Part shown: positions 17,846-26,390 of the stretch, piece by piece
Position numbering within the stretch: the stretch's first letter is position 1
How the letters are laid out: every line of letters starts with the position of its first letter
From: UBA6898 sp964463135
Lineage (GTDB): Bacteria > Nitrospirota > Thermodesulfovibrionia > Thermodesulfovibrionales > UBA6898
NCBI GenBank assembly: GCA_964463135.1
Contig: CAYXBA010000013.1
Span: forward strand, 1-64,000
Length of the DNA stretch: 64,000 bases
Direction: 5' to 3'
Position numbers and translations under genes: made by a program
The notes under the pieces: model-generated
The model's database searches: none
What the model saw: the letters and a program-made list of their open reading frames with translations, nothing else
Told to the model about the DNA's origin: nothing

Positions 17846-18904
17846 ATGAAGAAGGTACGTGTTCTCATTGCCGATGACAGCGACCTCGTGAGGAGGCTGA
17901 TCAGGGCGATCATTGAGATTGACCCGGAAATGGAAGTTGCAGGCGAGGCCTCAAACGGCCTCGAGGCCGTGAAACAGGCCCGTATCCTCCATCCGGACGT
18001 TGTGACCATGGATATCGAAATGCCTGTTATGGATGGTCTCCAGGCGATCGAAAAGATCATGGCTGAAAAGGCGGTGCCGATCCTTGTGGTCACCTCGCGC
18101 GGCGACGCAAAGACCGCATATGCTGCCATTTCAAAGGGTGCTCTCGACATTGTGCTGAAGCCTGAACTGAACTTCGGGGCTTCGCAGGAGTTCGTGGCAA
18201 AGCTCAAGCTCATCTCCCGGGTCAATGTCATTTCGCACATTACCGGCAGGGCAGGACAGCGCCATTCGGCCGGACCGGAGATCCCTGGGCTCAGCGGAAA
18301 TTTCTCGGACCAGGTAGTTGCCATTGCCTCTTCAACAGGCGGGCCTGATGCGCTTTCGGTCATCTTGTCGCAGCTGCCCGAACAGTTCCCTCTGCCGATC
18401 GTGATTGCCCAGCACATCTCTGACGGCTTTGTGAACGGGCTGGTCGGATGGCTCAGAACGCTGTCGCGGATCGAGATCAGAGAGGCTTCAGACGGCGAGT
18501 ATCTCAGACCAGGTACAGCCTATGTCTGCCCGCCGGAAAATCATATGCGCATCAACAGTTCAAAGAGGATCGTCTTTGTGGAGCGGCATGCAAGGGACAT
18601 ATACCGGCCTTCATGCGATATGTTGCTGTCGTCAGCAGCCGTGTCGTTCGGAAAGAGGGCCATCGGCGTGATCCTCACCGGCATGGGGAATGACGGTGTT
18701 GCCGGGATAGCAGAGATCAGGGAGGCCGGAGGCTGGACGATCGCCCAGGATGAGAAGACGTCTGTCATCTTCGGTATGCCGAAGCTCGCTATCGAGCACG
18801 GCAGCATTGACACGGTGCTCCCGCTGGAAGCGATCAGCAATGAGATCGTCAGGGCAGCAATTCAAGCCGGAACTTCCGCAGCATGGACAGGCCAATGCAG
18901 TTGA
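17846..18904 (+). CDS. cheB: CheB chemoreceptor methylesterase
   Basis: 352 residues. An N-terminal receiver (LIADDSD, phospho-acceptor Asp56 in MDIEMPVMDG) is joined by a linker to the methylesterase domain. The catalytic Ser lies in ASSTGGP (about residue 162), His in IAQHIS (about 190) and Asp in GMGNDG (about 282). It removes methyl groups from the MCP for adaptation and corresponds to WspF. It overlaps cheR. Confidence 0.95.
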   Translation: MKKVRVLIADDSDLVRRLIRAIIEIDPEMEVAGEASNGLEAVKQARILHPDVVTMDIEMPVMDGLQAIEKIMAEKAVPILVVTSRGDAKTAYAAISKGALDIVLKPELNFGASQEFVAKLKLISRVNVISHITGRAGQRHSAGPEIPGLSGNFSDQVVAIASSTGGPDALSVILSQLPEQFPLPIVIAQHISDGFVNGLVGWLRTLSRIEIREASDGEYLRPGTAYVCPPENHMRINSSKRIVFVERHARDIYRPSCDMLLSSAAVSFGKRAIGVILTGMGNDGVAGIAEIREAGGWTIAQDEKTSVIFGMPKLAIEHGSIDTVLPLEAISNEIVRAAIQAGTSAAWTGQCS

Positions 18905-20337
18905 CGCCGTTCAAATCCCTGATCAGGGAAAAGTGCGGACTGTCGTTCGAAGATTCCCGTGAGGCCATTCTGGCCGAAGGGATCAAGACAAGGCTGTCCG
19001 AGCGTGCCATACTGTCGCGTGAAGCATACCTGAACCTTCTTTGCTGTGAGCCGGAGGAGTTTAACCGGCTCGTGAACCTTATCACCGTGAAGGAGACCTA
19101 CTTTTTTCGGGAAGCTGAGCACTTCAAACTGCTTACGGAAACATTGGTCCCTGAACTATCGTCAATGACAAAAGGCCGCAGGATCAGGATCGTCTGTGCC
19201 GGCTGTTCTACAGGAGAGGAGCCGTACTCGATCGCCATGGCGTTGGCCGAAGCGTACGGCCAGGAATTCAGCAGCATGTTTTCGATCATCGGCTTTGATA
19301 TTGACGAAGAGGCCCTCGCCAGGGCAAGGACCGGCATGTATTCCCAGCATTCCTTCCGGGGTGTGCCTGAGCATATTCGAAAGAAATTTTTCGATGAAGG
19401 GGAAAACGGCTGCCGGATCAGCAATTCGGTGAAAGCAGGGGTCGAATTCCTGCGTATGAATCTCTTTGGTGATGCGTGTCCTGACCAGGTCAGAAATGCC
19501 GACATCATCTTCTACCGGAACGTATCGATCTATTTCGAGCCTGATGCACAGCAGCGCATTTTCAGGAACCTGGCACACATGCTGAACGAAAAGGGTTATC
19601 TCTTTCTGAGCTCTGCAGAGACCTTTGTTCATAATATCGGGGTCCTCCCGCTTATTGAAAAGGAAGGTGTCTTTCTGTACGGAAAGGGCCTTGAAATACA
19701 GTTGGAGGAGAGAAGAAAACCGCACCATGACCGCCACCGGTCTGTTGCCTTGCCTGTCCGGGGCCATGCAGGAGCATCAGCAGCCAAAACAGCATACGCG
19801 GCAGTGCGAAAGAAGGACGAACCGCACAGGCTCTTCGACAGCGCACTGGCGCTTGCTGAAGACAAGAAATACCAGGAGGCGCTGCAGCTTACGGAACGCA
19901 TTATCAGCCTTCAGCCTTCTTACCTCAAGGCCTACATGCTGCAGGCCGGCATCCTGCTCAACCTGCAGAGACTCGACGAGGCGGAAGAAGCCTGCTGCCG
20001 CGCCATGGAGCTTGACCAGTGGTGTCTTGAGGGACACCTCCTGCTCGGTGTTATCGCCAAAAACCGCGGCGAACTTATGCAGGCAAAGAAGCGGTTCAAG
20101 GATGCCCTGTATGTCAAATCGTCCTGCTGGCTTGCCCATTTCTATCTCGCCGAGATCTACCGGTTTGAGGGCGACCGCCAGCGTGCATGCCTCGAGTTCG
20201 AGATCGTGATAGAACTGCTGCAGGAAAAAGGTTTTTCTGATCATGGGCTTACGTTCTTTTCTCTTTCGTCCCCTGTAGAGCAGGTCGTTCATCTCTGCAG
20301 ACACCATCTCGCTGCCCTGAAGCGTGCCAGGGTCTAG
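18883..20337 (+). CDS. cheR: CheR methyltransferase with C-terminal TPR repeats
   Basis: 484 residues. The CheR N-terminal helical domain and SAM-binding domain (VCAGCSTGEEPYSIAM; IIFYRNVSIYFEPDAQQRIF, a variant of the CRNVLIYF motif) occupy about residues 1-270. Residues about 300-450 contain tetratricopeptide-like helices (ALALAEDKKYQEALQLTERI...). The CheR-TPR layout matches WspC. The product methylates MCP glutamates. Its start lies 22 nt inside cheB; a second ATG at 18895 is also possible. Confidence 0.93.
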   Translation: MDRPMQLTPFKSLIREKCGLSFEDSREAILAEGIKTRLSERAILSREAYLNLLCCEPEEFNRLVNLITVKETYFFREAEHFKLLTETLVPELSSMTKGRRIRIVCAGCSTGEEPYSIAMALAEAYGQEFSSMFSIIGFDIDEEALARARTGMYSQHSFRGVPEHIRKKFFDEGENGCRISNSVKAGVEFLRMNLFGDACPDQVRNADIIFYRNVSIYFEPDAQQRIFRNLAHMLNEKGYLFLSSAETFVHNIGVLPLIEKEGVFLYGKGLEIQLEERRKPHHDRHRSVALPVRGHAGASAAKTAYAAVRKKDEPHRLFDSALALAEDKKYQEALQLTERIISLQPSYLKAYMLQAGILLNLQRLDEAEEACCRAMELDQWCLEGHLLLGVIAKNRGELMQAKKRFKDALYVKSSCWLAHFYLAEIYRFEGDRQRACLEFEIVIELLQEKGFSDHGLTFFSLSSPVEQVVHLCRHHLAALKRARV

Positions 20338-20347
20338 GGAGGGCGAG

Positions 20348-22567
20348 ATGGCTTTTGATATCGCAAAATTCATCGCCCGGTTTGCAGAAGAGGCCCGGGA
20401 CCATGTCGAGGCACTCAACCGGGGACTCGTTGAGCTTGAGAAGAACCCGGGCGATGAGGAGAACATCAACGCGGTCTTCCGGGCGGCGCACACGATCAAG
20501 GGATCTTCGCGTATGCTGAAGCTGACCGCTATTACCGATGTGGCGCACAAGCTCGAAGATGCGCTCGGGGCCTTGCGCGAAAAACGGATTGCCTCTACAC
20601 CGGAACTTGCAGGTCTTCTGTTCAGATGTGCTGACGCGCTGGCCGCAATGATAGAGAAGCTGTCTCTTGGCGAGGAGATCAGTATGGACAATGTTTCCCT
20701 CTGCGAGGACCTTGGCCGGGCTGCTGAGGGCGGATTTTCGAGCGGGTCTCTCTGCCCTGTCAGTACAGCGCCGGAAAAGGCTGAGGCAGCACCTGATCAC
20801 GTTGCCATGATCGGGGGCCATGCAGAGAGCATCGGGCCGTGTACCGGTGAGCCGGCAAAGCCGGCAGCGTCAACCGAGAGCATTCGGGTAAAGTCTGAGA
20901 AGCTCGACGATCTGATACGTCTGATGGGTGAGGTCGTATCACACCAGAACAAGCTTAAGCAGCGCATCCGTGACCTCAGCGTCCTGGAGCGTGAAGCAAA
21001 GCGGACACTGGACATTTGTGCTCAGGTCTGTGATGGTGAATCTCATGCCAATGCCCGGTCACTGCATATGGGGCTGAAACAGCTCCTCTCTGTCATGAGG
21101 CAGGACAAAACGATGCAGGACATACTTACTGCCGAGTTCCAGGAAAAGGCCCTGATGCTCAGGATGGTACCTCTTTCCACGGTCTTTGACCCTCTGCACC
21201 GGCTCGTGCGCGACATTGCGAATACCCTCGGCAAGGATCTGGACTTTGAGGTCAACGGAAACGAGATCGAGCTTGATAAGAAAATGATAGAGAAATTAAG
21301 CGATCCCCTCCTGCATATGCTCAGAAATTCGATCGATCATGGCATCGAGGAACCGCAGGGCCGCAAGGATGCCGGGAAACCGAAAAAGGGCCGCGTACAC
21401 CTGTCTGCTGCCTATGATGCAGGCAATATTGTTATCGAACTCCTCGACGACGGCAGAGGAATTTCAACAACGAAAATACGGGAAAAGGCGCTTTCCCGGA
21501 AGCTGTTCGATGCAGCAACGCTCGACAGCATGCCGGAACCGGCGCTGCTGGACCTGATCTTTCTGCCGGGCTTCAGTACAAGCGGGATCATCACGGACAT
21601 ATCGGGCAGGGGCGTTGGTATGGACGTGGTAAAAAGGAACATCGTCGAAGATCTGAAAGGGACCGTGCATATCAGTACCAAGGAAGGGCTGGGGACCACC
21701 TTCTCGATCAGGCTGCCGATGACGCTTGCGATCATGCGGATCCTCCTCATTTCCTGCCAGGGGATGAAGTACGGCATATCTACACACTATGTGACCGAGA
21801 TCATCAATATTGCAGCAGCAGATATAATAGATGTCGTCGGCCGGAAGGCCCTGCGGCTGCGCGAGGAGTTCATCCCGATCGCTGAAATGGGAGATGTGCT
21901 GAAGATCTGCCGGAGCGGGCATAAGAAGCAGGACAGGCTCCTTGTGCTTGTCGTGCAGGTCGGCGCCGAGAAGATGGGGTTCATGGTGGATAGCGTACTG
22001 GACGAGGAGGACATGGTTATCAAGTCCCTGCCCGACCACCTGAAACGGGTCAGGCTCGTTTCAGGCGTCACCATAACAGGAAAGAACGAGATCATCAACA
22101 TCCTGAACATGCCGGCAGTCATGGAGACCGCCAGAAATGTAAGAATGGTGCTGCAGGGCAGCCAGACAGAAGAGGCTGCAGGGCGGGAGATCAATATCCT
22201 GGTCGTGGACGATTCTGTCAACACGCGGGAGATCGAAAAGAGCATCCTGGAGGCTTACGGATACCGGGTGACGATCGCAGGCGACGGCATGGAGGCGCTC
22301 GAGATCGCCGGGGGATCGAAATACGATCTGGTCATCACTGATGTGGAGATGCCGCGGCTTGATGGTTTTTCGCTCACTAAACGGCTGCGGTCAGACAGCA
22401 CGTACAAGGACGTACCGATCATCATCGTGACCTCGCGCGAAAAGGACGAGGACAAACGCCGGGGCATCAGCGTCGGCGCCAACGCATATATCGTAAAGGG
22501 CTCATTTGATCAGGGCAATCTGGTTGACACCGTGCAGAACCTGATCGGGAAAGGAAAGACCCCCTGA
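20348..22567 (+). CDS. cheA: Hybrid CheA histidine kinase with C-terminal receiver (WspE-like)
   Basis: 739 residues from ATG 20348, chosen because AGGGAGGG lies just upstream; the in-frame GTG at 20324 lies inside cheR. Domain order: HPt with His48 in FRAAHTIKGSS, a low-complexity linker without an obvious P2, the dimerisation helices (ESIRVKSEKLDDLIRLMGEV), an HATPase (HMLRNSIDHGIE; GRGVGMDVV), a CheW-like domain and a receiver with Asp665 in VITDVEMPRLDG. The CheA-REC design is typical of Wsp and other alternative-function pathways. Phosphate probably goes to the following receiver proteins. Confidence 0.94.
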   Translation: MAFDIAKFIARFAEEARDHVEALNRGLVELEKNPGDEENINAVFRAAHTIKGSSRMLKLTAITDVAHKLEDALGALREKRIASTPELAGLLFRCADALAAMIEKLSLGEEISMDNVSLCEDLGRAAEGGFSSGSLCPVSTAPEKAEAAPDHVAMIGGHAESIGPCTGEPAKPAASTESIRVKSEKLDDLIRLMGEVVSHQNKLKQRIRDLSVLEREAKRTLDICAQVCDGESHANARSLHMGLKQLLSVMRQDKTMQDILTAEFQEKALMLRMVPLSTVFDPLHRLVRDIANTLGKDLDFEVNGNEIELDKKMIEKLSDPLLHMLRNSIDHGIEEPQGRKDAGKPKKGRVHLSAAYDAGNIVIELLDDGRGISTTKIREKALSRKLFDAATLDSMPEPALLDLIFLPGFSTSGIITDISGRGVGMDVVKRNIVEDLKGTVHISTKEGLGTTFSIRLPMTLAIMRILLISCQGMKYGISTHYVTEIINIAAADIIDVVGRKALRLREEFIPIAEMGDVLKICRSGHKKQDRLLVLVVQVGAEKMGFMVDSVLDEEDMVIKSLPDHLKRVRLVSGVTITGKNEIINILNMPAVMETARNVRMVLQGSQTEEAAGREINILVVDDSVNTREIEKSILEAYGYRVTIAGDGMEALEIAGGSKYDLVITDVEMPRLDGFSLTKRLRSDSTYKDVPIIIVTSREKDEDKRRGISVGANAYIVKGSFDQGNLVDTVQNLIGKGKTP

Positions 22568-23718
22568 AAACGAATATTGAACAGGTAAGAATACTCCTGG
22601 CGGACGATGATCCGCTCGTGCGGGAAATGATCGCCATGATCCTGCAGGAGGAAGGATACGCTGTCGAGACAGCAGAACACGGCGCCGAGGCGCTGCAGAT
22701 GTTCAACGCCGAAAGGAGTATCGGCCTCATTGTATCGGACATGAACATGCCTGAGATGGACGGTCTTGGACTGATAAAGGCCATCCGGGATGCCGGTGCT
22801 GATGTGCCGATCATTATTCTGACCGGCAACAGTGAGGTCACCACGGCAATCCAAGCCCTGAAGACCGGGGCGAGCGACTATATCCTGAAAGACGAAAATA
22901 TCCAGGATACGATCGGCATCGCGGTCGAAAAGGCTCTCGAAAAGCACTTTCTCAGGAAGCAGAACCAGCAGCTTCTGGAAGAGCTCGCGCGCAGGAACGA
23001 CAAACTCGAAAATGAAAAAGCCCTTGCACAGAAGGTACAAAAGAATATCCTGCCCAGGGAACTGTGCTTTCCCGGGTTCGAGGTCGGGTCATATTACCGG
23101 CCGTCAGACAAGATCGGCGGCGATTTCTTTGATGCCTGGGAGAACAGCGGCAGGATCCATTTCCTGATCGGCGACGTCTCCGGCCACAGCACCTCGTCAG
23201 CCCTTATCATGGCGGTGAGCAAGGGTATCCTCCAGTCGCTCGGCCATACCCTGATCGATCCCCGGGAGATCGTCAGGACCGCGAACCGCATGATCTGCGA
23301 TATCGTAAGTGACAGCGGCATGTTCCTGACGCTGCTCTACGGCATCTTTGACCGTGCGGCAGATGAACTTCAGATCGTTTCTGCCGGCCATAATCCGGTA
23401 TTCATCACCGCGGGAAAGAAGGTAACCCGGATAGACTCGACCGGTTCTGTGCTCGGGTGGGACCCTGATGACACGTGGGACATCTCTGCTTCCCGTTTTT
23501 CGCCCGGCACAAGTCTCGTAATGTATACAGACGGCCTTACCGAGGCGAAGAACAGGGCCGGCCAGGAATTCGGCGAAGAAGGACTGGCAGCCCTGCTGGG
23601 AGATGACAGGAGCATTGGCAGCACGATCGAGCATATCGTTCAGCAGGTCGGGAGTTTCTGCAGCAATGAATTCCCGGACGATCTGACCCTTTTCATCCTG
23701 AAAAGGATACCCGGCTGA
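22564..23718 (+). CDS. Response regulator with SpoIIE/PP2C phosphatase domain (RsbU/HsbR-like)
   Basis: 384 residues. A receiver (LLADDDP; Asp59 in VSDMNMPEMDG) and a coiled linker (about 125-160) precede a PP2C-type SpoIIE domain (KIGGDFFDAW, LIGDVSGHSTSSAL, MYTDGLTEAKN). The receiver's acidic pair lies before the first GTG in frame (22618). No ATG, GTG or TTG exists between that point and the upstream in-frame stop. The start is therefore probably CTG 22564, overlapping the cheA stop as CTGA with AAAGGAAAG about 6 nt upstream. It is predicted to dephosphorylate the STAS protein at 24151 when phosphorylated by CheA. Confidence 0.9.
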   Translation: MKTNIEQVRILLADDDPLVREMIAMILQEEGYAVETAEHGAEALQMFNAERSIGLIVSDMNMPEMDGLGLIKAIRDAGADVPIIILTGNSEVTTAIQALKTGASDYILKDENIQDTIGIAVEKALEKHFLRKQNQQLLEELARRNDKLENEKALAQKVQKNILPRELCFPGFEVGSYYRPSDKIGGDFFDAWENSGRIHFLIGDVSGHSTSSALIMAVSKGILQSLGHTLIDPREIVRTANRMICDIVSDSGMFLTLLYGIFDRAADELQIVSAGHNPVFITAGKKVTRIDSTGSVLGWDPDDTWDISASRFSPGTSLVMYTDGLTEAKNRAGQEFGEEGLAALLGDDRSIGSTIEHIVQQVGSFCSNEFPDDLTLFILKRIPG

Positions 23719-24161
23719 TGAAAGAGAAGATCATTTCCCTGAAATTTGAGCCCCTGTTCAAAAATGTTGACGAAGCCCGCGCAGCAGTACATAATGCCTG
23801 CAGGGAGCGTTATCGGCAGCCCGGAGCAGAGCTGCTCATCAACGAGCTGCTGCTTGCTGTCACCGAGGCGATGAATAACGCAGTAGAGCATTCAGGGGGC
23901 AAAGAAGTGGAGGTCGAGCTGTTCGCCGGACCGGAGGGCCTCATCTTTCGCATGAGCACAGCAGGAGAACGGTTCGACCCGACAGCCGGCATCGCATTCC
24001 CTGATCTCGACGCTGCCGAAGAACTGCCTGAGGGAGGATTCGGCAGGGCATTGATCGCTGAAATGGTGGACTCCATGCAATACGAATATCGTGGAGACAG
24101 GAATATACTTACACTCGAAAAAAATATGATCCCGAAGGAGGATGGAGCAGATGGAAATTAG
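23718..24161 (+). CDS. Anti-sigma-type HATPase serine kinase (RsbW-like)
   Basis: 147 residues. A GHKL fold with the N-box LLLAVTEAMNNAVEHS and a G2 loop EGGFGRALI is seen; the G1 region (STAGERFDPT) is divergent. RsbW-like kinases phosphorylate a STAS antagonist and bind a sigma factor or other target. It starts one base inside the preceding stop (TGATG). The PP2C-kinase-STAS order is a classical partner switch. Confidence 0.88.
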   Translation: MKEKIISLKFEPLFKNVDEARAAVHNACRERYRQPGAELLINELLLAVTEAMNNAVEHSGGKEVEVELFAGPEGLIFRMSTAGERFDPTAGIAFPDLDAAEELPEGGFGRALIAEMVDSMQYEYRGDRNILTLEKNMIPKEDGADGN

Positions 24162-24513
24162 TATCAGCATGGAGGGGGATTTCGTAGTAGCTGACGTGGC
24201 CGGGGACCTTGTGGCGAGTACGGCAGAGGATCTCAAGGCCCAGATGGGGAAACTGATCGAGAAGAACTTTCTTTTTGTGGTCCTTGAACTGAGCAAGGTG
24301 GCCTTCATGGACAGTTCCGGCCTTGGCGCCTGCATGGCCATGCACAAGGCATTCAATGAGAAGAAAGGTGCCCTTGTCTGCACAAAACCGAGCGAGACCG
24401 TAGCCAAGGTCTTTCGCGTCACGCGAGCGGACCAGAAGCTGAACATGGCGGGGACACGGCTTGATGCCATCAAGATCCTGCAGGGCGCAGCAGTGGGCAG
24501 GAGGCAGTCATGA
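24151..24513 (+). CDS. STAS-domain anti-sigma factor antagonist (RsbV/HsbA-like)
   Basis: 120 residues from ATG 24151. This start is 9 nt after AAGGAGG (24135-24141); an ATG at 24142 abuts that site and is less likely. STAS fold with the phosphorylatable Ser55 in the motif FMDSSGLGACMA. The neighbouring kinase would phosphorylate it and the PP2C protein would reverse this. Downstream partners could be a sigma factor elsewhere, or the GspE ATPase or GGDEF protein encoded next; the latter is inference. Confidence 0.9.
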   Translation: MEISISMEGDFVVADVAGDLVASTAEDLKAQMGKLIEKNFLFVVLELSKVAFMDSSGLGACMAMHKAFNEKKGALVCTKPSETVAKVFRVTRADQKLNMAGTRLDAIKILQGAAVGRRQS

Positions 24514-26261
24514 AGATGAACGAGTCGACCAAGCTTGGCGAGATCCTGATCGAAAAAAAGATCATCACCACAGCGCAGCTCGAAGAGGCCCTGAAGAAGA
24601 TGCAGGAGCATTCCCTCCCCCTTGGTGAAATGCTGGTCCGCCTCAAGTTCGTGTCAGAGCATGTCATGCTCGACACCCTCAGCAAGCACCTCGGGGTCGA
24701 TTTCCTGAATATTGCTGACGCCGATTACCAGATCGTTGACCGTTCACTTTCGCGGGTGCTGCCGCTGGAGATCTGCCAGAAACATAAAGTCCTGCCGATC
24801 TATCAGATCATCGATGAGGACCTCAGGGAACTGACCCTCGCCATGGCCAATCCCTTTGATGAAGAGGTGATCAATGAGGTTGCCTCTATCACGGAATGCC
24901 GGGTAAACCCTGTGCTGGCAACGATCGCTGCGATCGAAGGCGGCATTGCAAAGCTCTATGCGATCAAGACCGACATCAAGATCGAGAAGTTCTCGATGCA
25001 GAAGGGAGACCCGACCTCGCTGGTGAACGGCATGCTTCAGACCGCGGTCAGGCTCGGGGCGAGTGATATCCATATTGATCCGCACCCGAAGGAAGTCTAT
25101 GTGAGGATGCGCGTGGATGGCATTCTGGAGGTCGTCTCGGTCTATCCGACTGAAATGCATCCCTCTGTATCGACAAGGATCAAGGTCATGGCGAGCGCTG
25201 CCAACTCGGTCATGAAGATCGAGGAGCGCAGACTTCCCCAGGACGGCGCCATCACCGGCACCTTTGACGGTCACCTGCTCGACTGCCGCGTCTCGACGCT
25301 CCCATCAATATTCGGCGAGAAGATCGTCATGAGGATCTTCGACAAGGACAAGGCTGCGTACATCGGCCGCATCAGGGACCTCAAGATGTCGCCGCGCATG
25401 GAGCTGAAATACAGGCGGTGCGTACGCCACCCGAGCGGCATCAACATCGTTACCGGTCCTACCGGCAGCGGCAAGACAACAACTCTGCATGCCGTGATCA
25501 ACGAGATCAGTTCGGTCGGCATCAGCGTGGTCACCGTAGAGGACCCGGTAGAATATCAGGCAGGCGGATATATCAACCAGAGTTCGCTCATTCCTGCGGC
25601 CGGATACACCTATACCAGGGCCCTGCGTGCAATCATGCGGCAGGACCCTGATGTCATCCTGATCGGTGAGGTGAGAGACCGCGAGACTGCCGAGATCGCG
25701 ACCCAGGCGGCACTGACCGGCCACCGCGTTTTTACAACGCTCCATACCGACAATGCGGCCAGCTCGTTCGCACGGCTCATTGATATCGGCGTTGAACACT
25801 TTCTGGTATCTTCAACAACGGTCTCATCGCTGAACCAGCGCCTTATCCGCAAGGTCTGCACAAACTGCGCGGAAGAACATGTGCCAACCAGGGTCGAACT
25901 TGCAGATATCGGCATCGACGGTCAGGTCATCACCGAGATCCTGAAAAACCCCCAGCAATACAGCATGCGGCGCGGTAAAGGCTGCGACATGTGCCGCAAG
26001 ACTGGTTACCGGGGAAGACAGGGGGTGTACGAGCTGATAGCAGTCACCCCGGATATCCGCGAACTGATTCACCGGAATCAGTCAACTGACGTGATCGCGA
26101 CGACCGCCAGAGAAAAAGACAATGTGAATATGATCTTTGAAGAGGGACTGCGGCTTTTCCTTACCGGCGTCACCACGCTTGGCGAGATGCAGCACCTGCC
26201 CCGGGGTGATTATAAGATGAAGTCGGTTGAGGAAATACTCAAGGATTCTGAGCTGTCATGA
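24510..26261 (+). CDS. Type II secretion / type IV pilus assembly ATPase (GspE/PilB family)
   Basis: 583 residues. An MshEN/GspE N-terminal domain (LGEILIEKKIITTAQLEEAL...LGVDFLNI) is followed by the ATPase core with Walker A GPTGSGKTTT at 316-325, an Asp box (VTVEDPVEYQ), Walker B (VILIGEVRDRETA) and the His box (TGHRVFTTLHT). A zinc-binding tetracysteine motif (CTNC...CDMC) follows. No other secretion or pilus gene is adjacent, so it is an orphan ATPase coupled to the signalling genes by a 4-nt overlap. Its N-terminal domain could bind c-di-GMP as in MshE; that needs testing. Confidence 0.9.
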   Translation: MKMNESTKLGEILIEKKIITTAQLEEALKKMQEHSLPLGEMLVRLKFVSEHVMLDTLSKHLGVDFLNIADADYQIVDRSLSRVLPLEICQKHKVLPIYQIIDEDLRELTLAMANPFDEEVINEVASITECRVNPVLATIAAIEGGIAKLYAIKTDIKIEKFSMQKGDPTSLVNGMLQTAVRLGASDIHIDPHPKEVYVRMRVDGILEVVSVYPTEMHPSVSTRIKVMASAANSVMKIEERRLPQDGAITGTFDGHLLDCRVSTLPSIFGEKIVMRIFDKDKAAYIGRIRDLKMSPRMELKYRRCVRHPSGINIVTGPTGSGKTTTLHAVINEISSVGISVVTVEDPVEYQAGGYINQSSLIPAAGYTYTRALRAIMRQDPDVILIGEVRDRETAEIATQAALTGHRVFTTLHTDNAASSFARLIDIGVEHFLVSSTTVSSLNQRLIRKVCTNCAEEHVPTRVELADIGIDGQVITEILKNPQQYSMRRGKGCDMCRKTGYRGRQGVYELIAVTPDIRELIHRNQSTDVIATTAREKDNVNMIFEEGLRLFLTGVTTLGEMQHLPRGDYKMKSVEEILKDSELS

Positions 26262-26390
26262 TCCTGCCGCGGAGAGTGGATAAACAGTCTTTATGAGCTT
26301 TCTTTACGCGTACAAAATATATGGTTCGGCGCTGCCGCTGCAGCAAAAGTTGCTTTGGGCCTGCAACGGCGGAGAACTATTCATTCTGTC

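Noticed and set aside
19777..20691. Long minus-strand open frame of about 300 codons across cheR-TPR and cheA
   Set aside because: It is antisense to two well-supported genes, has low-complexity Ser/Arg-rich content and no ribosome binding site. It reflects the codon bias of the GC-rich plus strand.
22618..22620. GTG 22618 as start of the REC-PP2C protein
   Set aside because: It would remove the receiver's first strand and acidic pair, which are clearly encoded upstream.
24142..24150. ATG 24142 as start of the STAS protein
   Set aside because: It directly abuts AAGGAGG with no spacer; ATG 24151 has a normal 9-nt spacing.
23892..24611. Minus-strand open frame of 239 codons opposite the kinase, STAS and GspE genes
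   Set aside because: Antisense shadow of three recognised genes with no domain pattern of its own.
26355..26390. TTG 26355 as start of the HPt-REC-REC-GGDEF protein
   Set aside because: It adds an Arg-rich stretch unlike an HPt N-terminus and has no ribosome binding site. ATG 26391 was preferred, though it is not strong either.
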